Assembly (NCBI GenBank): GCA_946481095.1
Contig: CAMLML010000045.1
Span: forward strand, 1 to 35,280
Source of the DNA: an uncultured Cellvibrio sp.
GTDB taxonomy: Bacteria > Pseudomonadota > Gammaproteobacteria > Pseudomonadales > Cellvibrionaceae
Reading direction: 5' to 3'
DNA length: 35,280 nucleotides
Below, piece by piece: positions 15,529 to 25,731 of this stretch. The notes beneath the pieces are model-generated. The model did not search any database, had not been told where the DNA came from, and saw nothing but the letters and a program-made list of their open reading frames with translations. Position numbers and translations under genes: made by a program. Position 1 is the first letter of the stretch, and every line of letters starts with the position of its first letter.

Positions 15529-16917
15529 TTAGCTTTGACGCTTGTGTTGAGCCGCCAAAGGCCCTGTGCCCTTGGGATTGGCCGGAGGTTTAAGCAGGTT
15601 ATTCAAATGCAATGTCGCTTCGGGAAGGTACACCGCTTCCCTGATCCCCTGTTGAATGAATGCACGCAGATGCGGAAAGCGATCAATTGCAAAATCGGTT
15701 TCAGGATCAGTTCCCGCTTGATACGCGCCAATTGCAATCAAATCGCGATTTTGTTGGTAACGCGACAACAATTGTTTAAAGCGCTGCATCATTTTCAAAT
15801 GTTCTTCTGGCACAATATTTTGCATGGCGCGACTGATAGAAGATTCAACATCAATCGCCGGATAAATTCCTTCTTCTGCCAAACCGCGTGAGAGCACGAC
15901 ATGGCCATCGAGAATTGCACGCGCAGCATCGGCAATTGGATCCTGCAAATCATCGCCTTCCGTTAACACCGTATAAAAAGCGGTGATTGAACCCTGCCCT
16001 GCATCCGCATTGCCTGCACGTTCAACCAATTGTGGAATTTTCGCAAAAACTGAAGGCGGGTAACCTTTAGTCGCCGGTGGTTCACCAATCGCCAGGGCTA
16101 TTTCACGCTGTGCTTGCGCAAAACGTGTCAGCGAATCCATCAGCAACAATACGTTTTTGCCTTGATCGCGATAATATTCTGCGATACGACTTGCCAACTG
16201 CGAGGCTCGCAAACGCATCAAGGGCGCGTCGTCTGCGGGCGATGCAACCACCACTGCACGACGCAAACCTTCTTCACCCAAAATATGATCAATAAATTCT
16301 TTTACTTCACGACCACGTTCACCAATCAACCCCACAACCACTATGTCGGCTTTGGTAAAACGCGTCATCATGCCCATCAACACACTTTTTCCTACACCGC
16401 TACCGGCAAATAATCCCAAACGCTGTCCGCGCCCAACCGTGATTAATGCGTTAATTGCCCGCACACCAACATCAAGTGGTTCACTAATAGGATGGCGTTG
16501 CAATGGATTAATTTCACGCGGATGTAAATCCAGAAATTCATCACCCAACAAAGGGCCTTTGTTATCCAATGGCTGACCAATTCCGTTAATCACTCGCCCG
16601 AGAAGTTGCGGACCAATTCGCAAATGTTGCTCGCTGGAAACCGGTACAACTCGTGCTCCGGGTTGTAAACCTTCAATGCGGGTGACTGGCATTAAAAATA
16701 TTTTGTCGCCGGAAAAACCAACCACTTCTGCTGAAATTTTTTGTTGATCGCTATTGATCACTTCGCATTGGTGACCCAATGAGATATTTAATCCAACGGC
16801 CTCAAGAGTCAAACCTACAGCGCGGGTAATCCTGCCTTCCGCTACAGGTTGCACCAGCGCCTGACGATGCGGTTGATATTGTTGCAAGCGGGAAATAATT
16901 GATTGGCGTTCAGGCAT
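15529..16917 (-). CDS. fliI: Flagellar export ATPase FliI
   Basis: A 462-residue F1-beta-like ATPase that energises export. The Walker A motif GSGVGKS is at about residues 172-178. Further blocks are [37 protein letters not shown] and [20 protein letters not shown]. An in-frame ATG at 16944 would add 9 Met/Ile-rich residues; the ATG at 16917, which overlaps the fliH stop by 8 bp, gives the normal FliI start ([13 protein letters not shown]). Translation is probably coupled to fliH. Confidence 0.97.
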   Translation of the reverse strand: MPERQSIISRLQQYQPHRQALVQPVAEGRITRAVGLTLEAVGLNISLGHQCEVINSDQQKISAEVVGFSGDKIFLMPVTRIEGLQPGARVVPVSSEQHLRIGPQLLGRVINGIGQPLDNKGPLLGDEFLDLHPREINPLQRHPISEPLDVGVRAINALITVGRGQRLGLFAGSGVGKSVLMGMMTRFTKADIVVVGLIGERGREVKEFIDHILGEEGLRRAVVVASPADDAPLMRLRASQLASRIAEYYRDQGKNVLLLMDSLTRFAQAQREIALAIGEPPATKGYPPSVFAKIPQLVERAGNADAGQGSITAFYTVLTEGDDLQDPIADAARAILDGHVVLSRGLAEEGIYPAIDVESSISRAMQNIVPEEHLKMMQRFKQLLSRYQQNRDLIAIGAYQAGTDPETDFAIDRFPHLRAFIQQGIREAVYLPEATLHLNNLLKPPANPKGTGPLAAQHKRQS

Positions 16918-17710
16918 GATGATCATCAATATCCGCATCATCAACGCGAGATAATTGACCTTTCAGAAATTGTTCCAGAACGTATTGCAAACGCTGTGAA
17001 ACGGAAAAATCAATTCGACTTTCCAGAGTTTCAACACGGCAACCACCGGGAATTAATTGTGGATCGGTAAGAAATTTCCAATCCAGTTGTTGTTCAGTTG
17101 CATAAGCATCAACTGCAGGTAAATCATTTGGATGCAAAATAATACGAATATTTTTACTGCCAATTGGCAGTGCATCAATGGCGGTTTTCACTATATCCAA
17201 AATACAGGACGAATCCGTTTGCATTTCGCGTTGAATAACATTTTGCGTCAATGTACAAATCATTTCCAATAACATCTGCTCTATGTCATCGTCCTGCTCA
17301 TCCAATGGTTGCAGTAATGAATTGGCCAAGGATTTAAAACGTAATTGTTCCGCCGTGAGCTGCTCGCGCATCTCTTTCAATCCTTGTTGACGTCCGGCTT
17401 CATAACCTTCAGCGCGACCTTTTTCAAAACCTGCAGCATGACCTTTAGTAAAACCATCTTGCTCGGCATCCGCAAAAATTTTTTCCAACTCTTGCGCTGT
17501 CATTCCTTTTAACGGCGAACTGGGCTCAGGCATTTCGATAGTTTGTACCGATTCCTTACTTTGACGTAACAATGCCAACTTACGCTCTCTTGCTTCTTTT
17601 TCTGCAGTTGATAACACACGACCATTGTCATTGACCGGCGGCAAAATCCAGGGCTGCATAGCCTCTATGGTTTCACCGGCAATTCGATTTTGATTTTTAG
17701 GATCGGTCAT
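16910..17710 (-). CDS. fliH: Flagellar export ATPase regulator FliH
   Basis: A 266-residue cytoplasmic protein that binds FliI and docks it at the C-ring. Visible: the central repeated GxxxG-type segment typical of FliH ([27 protein letters not shown], about residues 90-117) and the C-terminal FliH domain ([58 protein letters not shown]). Its 3' end overlaps fliI. A 149-bp gap holding a family C repeat separates it from fliG. Confidence 0.94.
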   Translation of the reverse strand: MTDPKNQNRIAGETIEAMQPWILPPVNDNGRVLSTAEKEARERKLALLRQSKESVQTIEMPEPSSPLKGMTAQELEKIFADAEQDGFTKGHAAGFEKGRAEGYEAGRQQGLKEMREQLTAEQLRFKSLANSLLQPLDEQDDDIEQMLLEMICTLTQNVIQREMQTDSSCILDIVKTAIDALPIGSKNIRIILHPNDLPAVDAYATEQQLDWKFLTDPQLIPGGCRVETLESRIDFSVSQRLQYVLEQFLKGQLSRVDDADIDDHHA

Positions 17711-17734
17711 GGTTTTGTCTCAGGTTTTTATTTC

Positions 17735-17852
17735 CCCCCCTCTCCCCCCGCCCTCTCCCACAAGGGGTGAGGGAGCCTACTCCCTGATTAATTCGATGCG
17801 AAGTACAATCAGTTCCCTCTCCCTTGATGGGAGAGGGTTAGGGAGAGGGTGT
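17735..17852. repeat. Family C palindromic repeat
   Basis: Arms of the type CCCTCTCCC... and GGGAGAGGGTTAGGGAGAGG, with inner stems CTCCCACAAGGGGTGAGGGAG and CCCTCTCCCTTGATGGGAGAG (imperfect). It fills the fliG-fliH gap and ends about 8 bp from the fliG stop. Related single hairpins occur at 21098-21134 and 34904-34940. Confidence 0.8.
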
Positions 17853-17859
17853 TTTTCAA

Positions 17860-18891
17860 CTAAATCATCTGCTCACTCGAACTACCCAACATAATCTCAC
17901 CCGCATCTGCCATGCGGCGGGCTGTAATCAGAATTTCTTTTTGCGCTGCCTCTACATCAGCCAAACGCATTGGCGGTTTGGTTTCCAGATCGTCACGTAG
18001 CAATTCAGCAGCACGTTTTGACATATTTTTAAATATTTTTTCTTTCAATTCTTCGTCAGCGCCTTTCAATGCCACCACCAACACTTCAGAAGATACTTCA
18101 CGCAATAAAGTTTGAATACCACGATCATCCACATCTTTCAGGTTATCAAATACAAACATTAAATCCTGGATTTGATTTCCCATATCCTCGTCAACTTCTT
18201 TAATACTTTCCATCAATTCCGCTTCAATTGATCCATCCAGATTATTCATAATTTCGGCAGCGACTTTGTAACCACCCATGGCTTTGGTTTGCGATGAAGC
18301 ATTACCGGAAAATTGTTTTTCAAGAATATCGTTCAATTCTTGCAGAGCTTGCGGTTGTACTGTGTCCAGTGATGCAACCCGCATCATAATATCGAGACGA
18401 ACTTTTTCGGGGAAAAACGATAAAATTTGTGCAGATTGATCAGCGTCCAGATAGGCGATTACAATTGCCTGAATTTGCGGGTGTTCGTTGCGAATCATGT
18501 CGGCAATTGAACGTGAATCCATCCATTTCAAGGTATCAAGACCGGTGGTATTACCACCTAACAAAATCCGGTCAATTAAACTATTGGCTTTATCATCACC
18601 CAATGCTGTCACCAACATTTTGCGAATGTAATTATCAGTCCCTATGCCCAAACCAGTTAAATTTCTAACCTCTTCAAAGAAATTTCCAATCACTGATTGC
18701 ACTTCAACTTGCTGAACATTTTGCAATGCCGTCATAGCCGTACCCAAACGCTGTACTTCTTTTGGCCCCATGTGTTTTAAAATTTCAGCTGCGTCCTGCT
18801 CACCTAATGACATTAACAAAATTGCAGCCTGATCCAAATATCGCAATTTGGTTTTGGATTTTTCTGCAGGAGCATTTTTTTCATTAGTCAT
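17860..18891 (-). CDS. fliG: Flagellar motor switch protein FliG
   Basis: A 343-residue rotor protein that contacts the MS ring and the stators. Visible: the N-terminal FliF-binding domain (LDQAAILLMSLGEQDAAEIL), the middle domain EHPQ motif (NEHPQIQAIVIAYLD), and the C-terminal charged helix that meets MotA (LLRDDLETKPPMRLADVEAAQ). The gene overlaps the fliF 3' end by 8 bp. The length is normal. Confidence 0.97.
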   Translation of the reverse strand: MTNEKNAPAEKSKTKLRYLDQAAILLMSLGEQDAAEILKHMGPKEVQRLGTAMTALQNVQQVEVQSVIGNFFEEVRNLTGLGIGTDNYIRKMLVTALGDDKANSLIDRILLGGNTTGLDTLKWMDSRSIADMIRNEHPQIQAIVIAYLDADQSAQILSFFPEKVRLDIMMRVASLDTVQPQALQELNDILEKQFSGNASSQTKAMGGYKVAAEIMNNLDGSIEAELMESIKEVDEDMGNQIQDLMFVFDNLKDVDDRGIQTLLREVSSEVLVVALKGADEELKEKIFKNMSKRAAELLRDDLETKPPMRLADVEAAQKEILITARRMADAGEIMLGSSSEQMI

Positions 18892-20581
18892 CGCGATTCA
18901 CCCATTTTTTAACTACCTGTGCAACACGACCCGGATCATCGGCAATAAGACCTTTAATAGCTGTAATTTGATGTTCGTAGCTATTTTCAGGGCCCGGTAA
19001 CATCAACGCACTGCCACCTGTAAGGGTAACTGTTTCATCCGACATACCATCCATGCCCACGGTTCCCGCCGCTTCCAAAGCTGCCAACTGGCGAGCTTCT
19101 TCCTGCTCGGCAAGTGCACCGCCTTGTTTGGATAAACTGCGAAACATAGGGCGAATGACGCCAAAAATAACAGCCAGTATGATCACCACACTTGCGATAT
19201 AACGCATGTGCTCCGAAATCCATTGCTGCCACCAGGGAATCACTTCTGCTTCAGTTTCAGCAACAAGCTCTGTACCCACAAAAGGTGTATTCAACACATT
19301 CACACTATCGCCACGTACTGCACTGAAACCCACGGCATCTCTCACCAGTATAGTCAAACGATTCAATTCTTCATCAGTCCAGGGAGTGCGCACAGTTTCT
19401 TCATCTTCATTAACACTGACTTTGTCATCCACCACCACCGCAACCGTTAAACGTTTTAACGTGCCTTGTTGATGTTTTGTATAACTGACAGTTCTATCCA
19501 ATTCAAAATTACGCGTGGCCTGTTCACGATTATTGGTGGGTGGTTTTGCAACAATTGGTTGGCCGGTTGCAGGATCAATTTGTTCCGGTGCTTGCACATT
19601 GGTACCAGGAGGTTGATTGGTAAGTGCACCGGGAATTCCACCTGCAGAATCACCACCGGTTTTCACTTCTTGCAGCGTTTGTTCACTGCGTACTGCAGGC
19701 AAATCAGGATTAAATACTTCAGCTGCTTGCTCAACTGCAGTGAAATCAATATCAGCACTGACTTCTGCTTTAAATTTTCCCGAACCAATTACCGGCTCCA
19801 AAATACTGTTGATACGTTTGATTACACTGTTTTCAATTTCTTCTGAATATTGATGTTGTTTGCTGGCCAATAATAATTCTGTGCTGTCTTCACCGGTTGA
19901 TAATAAATTGCCATGTTGATCAACCACTGTAACGTCCGCCATTTTCATGTCAGGAACAGAGGACGCCACCAAATTCATAATCGCTTTTACCTGTGCAGGA
20001 TCAACGCTGCGCCCTGCAAACAATTCAACAAAAACTGACGCCGTAGGTTTGGCAGCATCGCGTACAAAAACAGTTTTTTTCGGAATCGCCAAATGCACAC
20101 GTGCACTGCGAATGGATGTGATATTAGTGATGGTTCGCGCCAATTCACCTTCAATACTGCGTTGATAACGTGTGCTTTCAATAAATTGACTGGTGCCCAA
20201 TGGCTGTTCTTTATCCATTAATTCAAAGCCGACATTGGCATCACCCGGCATTCCGAATTCTGCCAATTTCAAACGCGCCATGTGAACATCATCAGACTCC
20301 ACTAACAAAGAACCTGTGCGTTCATCCAATTTATATTTAATTTGATTTTGATCGAGTACATCCATGACATTACTCATATCCAAATGATCCATACGACCAT
20401 AAAGCGGACGATAATCACCACCTTGTATCCACATCACCGCTGCAAAACCTGCAGCAACACTGGCAGCCAAGGTAATCATCAACCCGATTTGCCTCAGCAA
20501 ATTCAGATTGCTGAAGCCTTCCAGAAAATCTCCACTGACCTTTGCTTTCGCTGGCATATTGTGTTCTGCTGCGGCTGCCAT
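18884..20581 (-). CDS. fliF: Flagellar MS-ring protein FliF
   Basis: A 565-residue MS-ring subunit. It has transmembrane helices near residues 32-51 and 457-477 and a long periplasmic part between them with the ring-building domains (GRMDHLDMSNVMDVLDQNQI, KLAEFGMPGDANVGFELMD, ARVHLAIPKKTVFVRDAAKP). The cytoplasmic C-terminal tail that binds FliG ends ITAIKGLIADDPGRVAQVVKKW. The ATG is preceded by GGAG. It follows fliE by 46 bp and overlaps fliG. Confidence 0.97.
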   Translation of the reverse strand: MAAAAEHNMPAKAKVSGDFLEGFSNLNLLRQIGLMITLAASVAAGFAAVMWIQGGDYRPLYGRMDHLDMSNVMDVLDQNQIKYKLDERTGSLLVESDDVHMARLKLAEFGMPGDANVGFELMDKEQPLGTSQFIESTRYQRSIEGELARTITNITSIRSARVHLAIPKKTVFVRDAAKPTASVFVELFAGRSVDPAQVKAIMNLVASSVPDMKMADVTVVDQHGNLLSTGEDSTELLLASKQHQYSEEIENSVIKRINSILEPVIGSGKFKAEVSADIDFTAVEQAAEVFNPDLPAVRSEQTLQEVKTGGDSAGGIPGALTNQPPGTNVQAPEQIDPATGQPIVAKPPTNNREQATRNFELDRTVSYTKHQQGTLKRLTVAVVVDDKVSVNEDEETVRTPWTDEELNRLTILVRDAVGFSAVRGDSVNVLNTPFVGTELVAETEAEVIPWWQQWISEHMRYIASVVIILAVIFGVIRPMFRSLSKQGGALAEQEEARQLAALEAAGTVGMDGMSDETVTLTGGSALMLPGPENSYEHQITAIKGLIADDPGRVAQVVKKWVNRDD

Positions 20582-20627
20582 TTTATTTCTCCAATTGACT
20601 CATTTCGAAAATTTTTTTGATAAAAAA

Positions 20628-21002
20628 TCAAATCGGCATATTCATTACATCACGATAAGCTTCAACCAATTTATTACGCACTTGCACCATTGCCTGAAAT
20701 GACACAGAAGCTTTTTGCGATGCAATCATCACATCAGTAATATCAACGCCAGCTACACCTTTTTCATAAGCTTCTGCCATGGCACTGGATTTCTTTTGCA
20801 CATCATTCACTTTGTTAATTGCTTGTGACATCAAATCACCAAAACTTGGTGTCTGATTCACTTGATCCACTTTAACGGCACCCGTGGTTAAAAAGGGATT
20901 CACATCCGTGGGGTTGATTGCAGGACGCTGGAAGGCCTGGGTCTGCGCTTTTAATGAACGCATATCCGTCAAAAGGCGATTGATGTCTACTCTGTCAGTC
21001 AT
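20628..21002 (-). CDS. fliE: Flagellar hook-basal body protein FliE
   Basis: A 124-residue protein that joins the MS ring to the rod. The C-terminal two thirds are typical ([59 protein letters not shown]). A longer in-frame ATG at 21041 exists, but the start at 21002 has GGGAG 8 bases ahead and gives a length closer to the usual 105-125. It is the first gene of the large fliE-fliJ run and has a sigma-54 promoter just upstream. Confidence 0.95.
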   Translation of the reverse strand: MTDRVDINRLLTDMRSLKAQTQAFQRPAINPTDVNPFLTTGAVKVDQVNQTPSFGDLMSQAINKVNDVQKKSSAMAEAYEKGVAGVDITDVMIASQKASVSFQAMVQVRNKLVEAYRDVMNMPI

Positions 21003-21020
21003 AACCTTTACTCCCATCAC

Positions 21021-21034
21021 GCCAATAATTTGGC
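21021..21034. promoter_or_regulatory. Inverted repeat in the fliE leader
   Basis: GCCAA-TAAT-TTGGC, a perfect 5-bp inverted repeat between the predicted fliE transcript start (near 21048) and the ATG. In P. aeruginosa FleQ acts from leader positions at fliE and fliL, so this may be a regulator site, but it does not match the FleQ box closely. Confidence 0.3.
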
Positions 21035-21058
21035 AAGTCATAGATTTTTATAGGTTAT

Positions 21059-21074
21059 TGCACAAAACAGGCCA
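21059..21074 (-). promoter_or_regulatory. Sigma-54 promoter of the fliE operon
   Basis: The minus strand reads TGGCCTGTTTTGTGCA. The -24 GG and -12 GC are correctly spaced, with three mismatches to TGGCACG-N4-TTGCA. The predicted start is near 21048, 46 bases before the fliE ATG. Confidence 0.65.
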
Positions 21075-21097
21075 GCTTTTGCCGCCGGAAAGGGATT

Positions 21098-21134
21098 GCC
21101 CTCACCCTAACCCTCTCCCAAAGGGAGAGGGAAT
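21098..21134. repeat. Family C hairpin
   Basis: CCTCACCCTAACCCTCTCCC-AAA-GGGAGAGGG: one stem of the family C type, about 25 bp upstream of the fliE sigma-54 promoter. It lies in the area where enhancer sites would be expected. Confidence 0.7.
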
Positions 21135-21180
21135 TTATGTCGTATTAATTAAGTGAGGCTTTTAAAATACTGTTGAAACT

Positions 21181-21347
21181 TTAAATCCCCCCTAACCCCC
21201 CTTTTTCAAAGTGGGGGACAAATAACACTTAAAAGTGTTATTTAAAAATCATTGCAAGAAGAATCAAACTTTTGACTTAAATTTATATTTGAAAAAAAGG
21301 GAGTAGTTCCCCACTTTGAAAAAGGGGGGTTAGGGGGGATTTAAAAT
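21181..21347. repeat. Two family B arms in opposite orientation around an 11-bp perfect palindrome
   Basis: The left arm (21181-21218) is the reverse complement of the right arm (21307-21347), which reads CCCCACTTTGAAAAAGGGGG and so on. Between them lie AAATAACACTT-AA-AAGTGTTATTT (21220-21243), a perfect 11-bp inverted repeat, and AT-rich spacer. The whole 21003-21365 stretch between fliE and fleR holds only the fliE promoter, a leader palindrome and these repeats; I see no gene in it. Confidence 0.8.
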
Positions 21348-21365
21348 GTCAGAATAAAAAAACCA

Positions 21366-22823
21366 TCACTCCGTAATCGCAAACCCTTCCTCACGCAATC
21401 TCGCAATTTTATAGCGCAGAGTTCTTGCACTGATTCCCAAACGTTCAGCGGTGTTTTTTCGGCTACCACCTTCCAGACGTAAAGTATTCATAATGATTTC
21501 ATATTCGTGTTTTCGCAGATCATCACCTAATTGTTGTGCAGAATTACTGACCGTTTCTGTTACCGCGTGAGGAATTTGAAATGTTGGCATTAAAATATCA
21601 GGCATTCTGATTGATGCAGGCATACCAATTGGCGCAGAAACATCATTGGATATTGCGATAGTTTGCGCAATATCCAATCCCAAATCTCCTGCCTGAATCA
21701 CATGGCCTGTTTGTAAAATCAACGCACGTTGCATGGTGTTATCCAATTCACGAACATTACCAGGCCAGCTGTAAGACAAGAGTGCATGTTGTGCAGATGC
21801 TGACAAAGTCATGCCGCGACGATTTTGTTTTTGCGCATGTTTTTGTAACAGTTTTTCAGCCAGGGGAACAATATCTTCCGGGCGTTCACGCAAAGGTAAC
21901 CAGCGCAGTGGCATAACACTTAAACGATAATATAAATCTTCACGAAATTTTCCGGCGATGACTTCACTGCGCATATCGCGGTTAGACGTTGCTATGACTC
22001 TTACATCCAGCTTGATGGTTTTGCGTCCACCCAAACGCTCCACTTCCCGCTCTTGTAATACGCGCAATAATTTGGCTTGCAAACCTATATCCATTTCAGA
22101 AATTTCATCAAGCAACAAAGTACCACCATTGGCCTGTTCAAATTTTCCGGGCGTGCTGGCATGCGCACCTGTGTAGGCACCTTTTTCATAACCGAATAAC
22201 ATGGCTTCCAGCATATTTTCCGGAATCGCCGCGCAATTAATGGCAATAAAAGGCTGATTGCGACGAGTGGAATGTTCGTGAATATAACGCGCCAATACTT
22301 CTTTACCTGTTCCTGATTCACCGAGAATTAATACTGTTGAATCGGAAACAGCAACACGTTGTGCCAATTGCAATAATTGTTTACTGGCCGCAGCGGACAC
22401 CACAGGTTCATCACCCACCAATTGTGCAACTCCCAAATGACGCGCAATAGTTTCAACCAGAATATTCGGTGCAAAAGGTTTTACCAAATAATCAACAGCG
22501 CCATTTTTAATCGCATCAACCGATTCGCTGACACTCGCATAAGCCGTAATTAAAATTACGGGGATATGTGGGTAATCAGCTTTGACGTGACGTAATAATT
22601 CATGACCACTCATACCACCCATATTCACATCTGAAACCATCAGTGCTATGTCATTTTGCATTGCCAATTCTTTCAATGCATCTTCAGCACTATTGACTGC
22701 CGTAACTTGATAATCTGCCAATTGCAAAGTGTCTACCAACGCCTCACGAAGGTTATTGTCATCTTCAACCACCAATACATTGATGCTCGGTTGAGTATTC
22801 ATTTTTTGCATAGCAAGCGCCAT
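21366..22823 (-). CDS. fleR: Sigma-54-dependent response regulator FleR (FlrC)
   Basis: A 485-residue NtrC-type regulator. The receiver is at residues 14-130 with phosphoacceptor Asp65 (VSDVNMGGMSG) and Lys115. The AAA+ domain has Walker A GESGTGKE (168-175), the sigma-54 loop GAYTGA (215-220, a variant of GAFTGA) and Walker B GGTLLLDE (233-240). A Fis-type HTH closes the protein (KNTAERLGISARTLRYKIARLRE). The ATG has GAGGTG 5 bases ahead. It is the partner of the FleS kinase and would activate the later RpoN-dependent flagellar genes. It lies 48 bp after fleS, in one transcript. Confidence 0.95.
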   Translation of the reverse strand: MALAMQKMNTQPSINVLVVEDDNNLREALVDTLQLADYQVTAVNSAEDALKELAMQNDIALMVSDVNMGGMSGHELLRHVKADYPHIPVILITAYASVSESVDAIKNGAVDYLVKPFAPNILVETIARHLGVAQLVGDEPVVSAAASKQLLQLAQRVAVSDSTVLILGESGTGKEVLARYIHEHSTRRNQPFIAINCAAIPENMLEAMLFGYEKGAYTGAHASTPGKFEQANGGTLLLDEISEMDIGLQAKLLRVLQEREVERLGGRKTIKLDVRVIATSNRDMRSEVIAGKFREDLYYRLSVMPLRWLPLRERPEDIVPLAEKLLQKHAQKQNRRGMTLSASAQHALLSYSWPGNVRELDNTMQRALILQTGHVIQAGDLGLDIAQTIAISNDVSAPIGMPASIRMPDILMPTFQIPHAVTETVSNSAQQLGDDLRKHEYEIIMNTLRLEGGSRKNTAERLGISARTLRYKIARLREEGFAITE

Positions 22824-22871
22824 GATGTCACCTCGTTGTTGGGTACCTTACTGATTGGTACTTTACTGTCA

Positions 22872-24098
22872 TTAATAATTCACCAGCGGCAACAATAAAT
22901 TGGCACAAGTGCCCTGCCCCGCTTGTGACTCCAATAAAAATTCACCCGAATGCGCACGCACTACTGCTCGCACTACACTTAAACCCAAACCCGTTCCTTG
23001 CGATTTGGTTGTGACAAACAAATCACCTGCCTTTGCCAAAATATCAGGTGGCATACCGGGACCCTGATCTGAAATTTGAATAACCAACTGTACATTTTTT
23101 TCTGATTTTTTTAGTTTGAACACAATACGCAATTGCGCATGCTGCTCAACCGCTTGAATAGCGTTATTGACCAGATTGAGCAAAGCGCCAATCAATGCAT
23201 CGCGATTGCACTGGATGTAATATTCACCTGCCTGATTGTCCCATTCACAGCTTGAATGGCTGCTCATTAAAACTGCTTCCATCGATTCATTCAGCGACTG
23301 TTCCAATTCATTCACACTGATCATGTCATTTAAAGGCAATTCTCCTTTTACATAAAACAACATGTCTTGAATTTGTCGCTCAATGTTGTGCAAGCGGGAT
23401 AAAACTTTTTCAGAAAATTGCTGTTGCTTTTCTGCGTCCAGTTTGCCATCACATAAATGCCCGGCGTACAACATGGCAGCCGATAAAGGTGTGCGAATTT
23501 GATGTGCCAAAGCACTCATCATTTTGCCTAAAGCAGACAAACGTTCGTGACGACTTAACTCACTTTGCAAGCGGCGGGTTTCGGTTTGATCGGTCAATAA
23601 AATAATTTGACCGTCTTCACCTAAATTGCGTGTTTGAAAACTGATGCGACGACCATCGCGTAATGACACTTCATGTCCATCATCCTGACGCGGTGCAAAA
23701 CTGCGTTGAATCACATCGCGCCACAATTCACCTTCAAGCGGTTCACCCAATAATTCAATGGCAGCAGGGTTGCATTCAGAGACATAACCCGATGAATCCA
23801 ATACCACAACTCCACCCGGTAAAAAATTCAATAAACTCTCCAACCGGTGCGCCAATTTTTCTTTTTCGGCTAATTCCTGCAAACGCTGATGAGTAACACT
23901 GCTGAGTTCCTGATTCAATTCCGCAACACGGTTTTCAAGCAAATAATAAGAATCAGCCAACTGTTGTGACATTTGATTAAACATATCAAAAGCAGCTTTC
24001 AGATCCTGATTTTTGGCAACAGAATCCTCTGTGCCTACCCTGTTAAACGGCAAACTTTTGACATTGTCTGTAGAATTTACCAGCGAAACCAACTGCAT
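22872..24098 (-). CDS. fleS: Sensor histidine kinase FleS (FlrB)
   Basis: A 408-residue cytoplasmic kinase with no transmembrane helix. It has an N-terminal coiled coil (about residues 35-88), a PAS domain (about 90-178; LNFLPGGVVVLDSSGYVSECNPAA), and a HisKA domain with His199 (SALAHQIRTPLSAAMLYAGH). The HATPase has an N-box (LLNLVNNAIQA) and G-boxes (DQGPGMPPDI, TKSQGTGLGLSVV). GGGGTG lies just before the ATG. It phosphorylates FleR. The gene starts about 54 bases after a very good sigma-54 promoter. Confidence 0.95.
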   Translation of the reverse strand: MQLVSLVNSTDNVKSLPFNRVGTEDSVAKNQDLKAAFDMFNQMSQQLADSYYLLENRVAELNQELSSVTHQRLQELAEKEKLAHRLESLLNFLPGGVVVLDSSGYVSECNPAAIELLGEPLEGELWRDVIQRSFAPRQDDGHEVSLRDGRRISFQTRNLGEDGQIILLTDQTETRRLQSELSRHERLSALGKMMSALAHQIRTPLSAAMLYAGHLCDGKLDAEKQQQFSEKVLSRLHNIERQIQDMLFYVKGELPLNDMISVNELEQSLNESMEAVLMSSHSSCEWDNQAGEYYIQCNRDALIGALLNLVNNAIQAVEQHAQLRIVFKLKKSEKNVQLVIQISDQGPGMPPDILAKAGDLFVTTKSQGTGLGLSVVRAVVRAHSGEFLLESQAGQGTCANLLLPLVNY

Positions 24099-24162
24099 AA
24101 ATCACCCCAATATTGCCTGATCACGTCAAGAATCCAACGCTTTCGTCGATTACAGGGGTAGT

Positions 24163-24178
24163 TGCAAGCCGGGTGCCA
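24163..24178 (-). promoter_or_regulatory. Sigma-54 promoter of fleSR
   Basis: The minus strand reads TGGCACCCGGCTTGCA, one mismatch to TGGCACG-N4-TTGCA. The predicted start is near 24152. It lies in the 113-bp fleQ-fleS gap. In Pseudomonas fleSR transcription needs FleQ and RpoN. Confidence 0.88.
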
Positions 24179-24211
24179 AGATGGGAAAAAGATTGCCGCT
24201 TGAAGAAATAA

Positions 24212-25678
24212 TTACTCCATCACTTCCTGACGCGACATATCGTACTTACGCATTTTTTCAACAAGCGTAGTGCGGCGAACGCAGAGTTTTTCAGCGGCGC
24301 GGGCAACGACACCACCACAATCATTCAATGCCTGTTGAATCAAACTCATTTCCAGATTGGCAATATATTCACGCAGATCAATACCATGCTCCGGTAACAA
24401 ATGAGTGTCGTTGATGCTGACATAACTGGTGCCATTTACTTGCGGGGTCGATTTATTTTCAGTAGCAAAATCTTCTTCAACTGTATCGACATGACGATAT
24501 TTTGCGGGCAAATCTTTTACACCAATAACCGCATAGGGATGCATAATTGCCATGCGTTCAACCAGGTTGGCCAACTCGCGAACGTTACCGCTCCAATCGT
24601 GTTGGCAAAGCGACATTATGGCGGCGGAATTAAAACGAATAGAACCACGCTGCTCACTTTCCATGCGCGATACCAATTCATTTATTAATAAAGGAATATC
24701 TTCTGACCGATCTTTTAGTGCAGGAATTTCAATTGGAAATACATTCAGGCGATAGTAGAGATCTTCACGAAAATGATTTTCGGCAATCATCTGTTCAAGA
24801 TTGCGATGGGTAGCGGCAATAATGCGCACATCCACTGCCTGGGTCTTATTACTGCCTACACGCTCGAAACATCTCTCCTGCAATACACGCAAAATTTTTA
24901 CTTGCATGTTGAGCGGCATATCACCTATTTCATCGAGAAATAAAGTGCCACCTTCTGCCATTTCAAAACGACCGGCACGCGAATTAATTGCACCGGTAAA
25001 CGCGCCTTTCTCATGACCGAATAATTCACTTTCAAGTAATTCTGCAGGAATGGCACCGCAATTCACAGGCACAAATGGTTTATCACGACGTGGTGAGTTG
25101 TAATGTAAATTGCGCGCAACCACTTCTTTACCTGTACCGGATTCACCGGTAATTAACACTGACACATCCTTATCGGCAACTTGCGCCATCATTTCACGCA
25201 CAGTTTGTATTTCACGACTGGTACCCACCAAACTGCGAAACAAATGCACCGGACGGCGTTGTGCAGCTTTTTTACTGCTGGATTGTGCCTCTTGATAAAG
25301 ACGTGCACGATGAAGTGTATCAACCAATTTATTGTAACTGGGTGGCACTGACAAATTGGCAATAATCATACGACGAAAACTGTCATCCAGGTCTTCCTGC
25401 TGTGCAGTTAAATCACCAATTACAATGACCGGAATTTCATCATTCCATTGTTTGCATTCTTTTAAAAACGCTATCAAGCTGTAATCACTTTGACTGTAAT
25501 CGCCAAAAAAAACGGCCAATAGATGTGCAGATGTGGTTACATCAGAAAAAAACTGACTGATTTGATTGCTTTTAATTAATTGAGCCGGCTCACCCAAAAA
25601 ATCCAGCACAATTTTTAAATGTGCAGCTCTTTCAACATCATCATCAATTACCAGAACATTATTGGAATGTAACATCAT
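24212..25678 (-). CDS. fleQ: Flagellar master regulator FleQ (FlrA)
   Basis: A 488-residue sigma-54 enhancer-binding protein at the top of the flagellar cascade. It has an atypical receiver (about residues 7-125), then the c-di-GMP motif LFRS (146-149) just before the AAA+ core, Walker A GESGTGKE (178-185), the neighbouring Arg-Asn (189-190), the GAFTGA loop (225-230) and [13 protein letters not shown]. The Fis HTH is [22 protein letters not shown]. The match to P. aeruginosa FleQ is close over the core. A GTG at 25696 is in frame, but the ATG at 25678 has AAGGA just upstream (a second ATG follows directly and is also possible). In Pseudomonas c-di-GMP turns FleQ from a flagellar activator into a regulator of matrix genes. 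Confidence 0.96.
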   Translation of the reverse strand: MMLHSNNVLVIDDDVERAAHLKIVLDFLGEPAQLIKSNQISQFFSDVTTSAHLLAVFFGDYSQSDYSLIAFLKECKQWNDEIPVIVIGDLTAQQEDLDDSFRRMIIANLSVPPSYNKLVDTLHRARLYQEAQSSSKKAAQRRPVHLFRSLVGTSREIQTVREMMAQVADKDVSVLITGESGTGKEVVARNLHYNSPRRDKPFVPVNCGAIPAELLESELFGHEKGAFTGAINSRAGRFEMAEGGTLFLDEIGDMPLNMQVKILRVLQERCFERVGSNKTQAVDVRIIAATHRNLEQMIAENHFREDLYYRLNVFPIEIPALKDRSEDIPLLINELVSRMESEQRGSIRFNSAAIMSLCQHDWSGNVRELANLVERMAIMHPYAVIGVKDLPAKYRHVDTVEEDFATENKSTPQVNGTSYVSINDTHLLPEHGIDLREYIANLEMSLIQQALNDCGGVVARAAEKLCVRRTTLVEKMRKYDMSRQEVME

Positions 25679-25731
25679 ATTTCCTTCAACTCTCACTACA
25701 CATCAGTCAATGAATTAACATTTTGGGTAAA

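Noticed and set aside
19466..19846. 126-codon open frame on the plus strand
   Set aside because: Antisense to fliF, Cys/Phe/Arg-rich noise with no motif.
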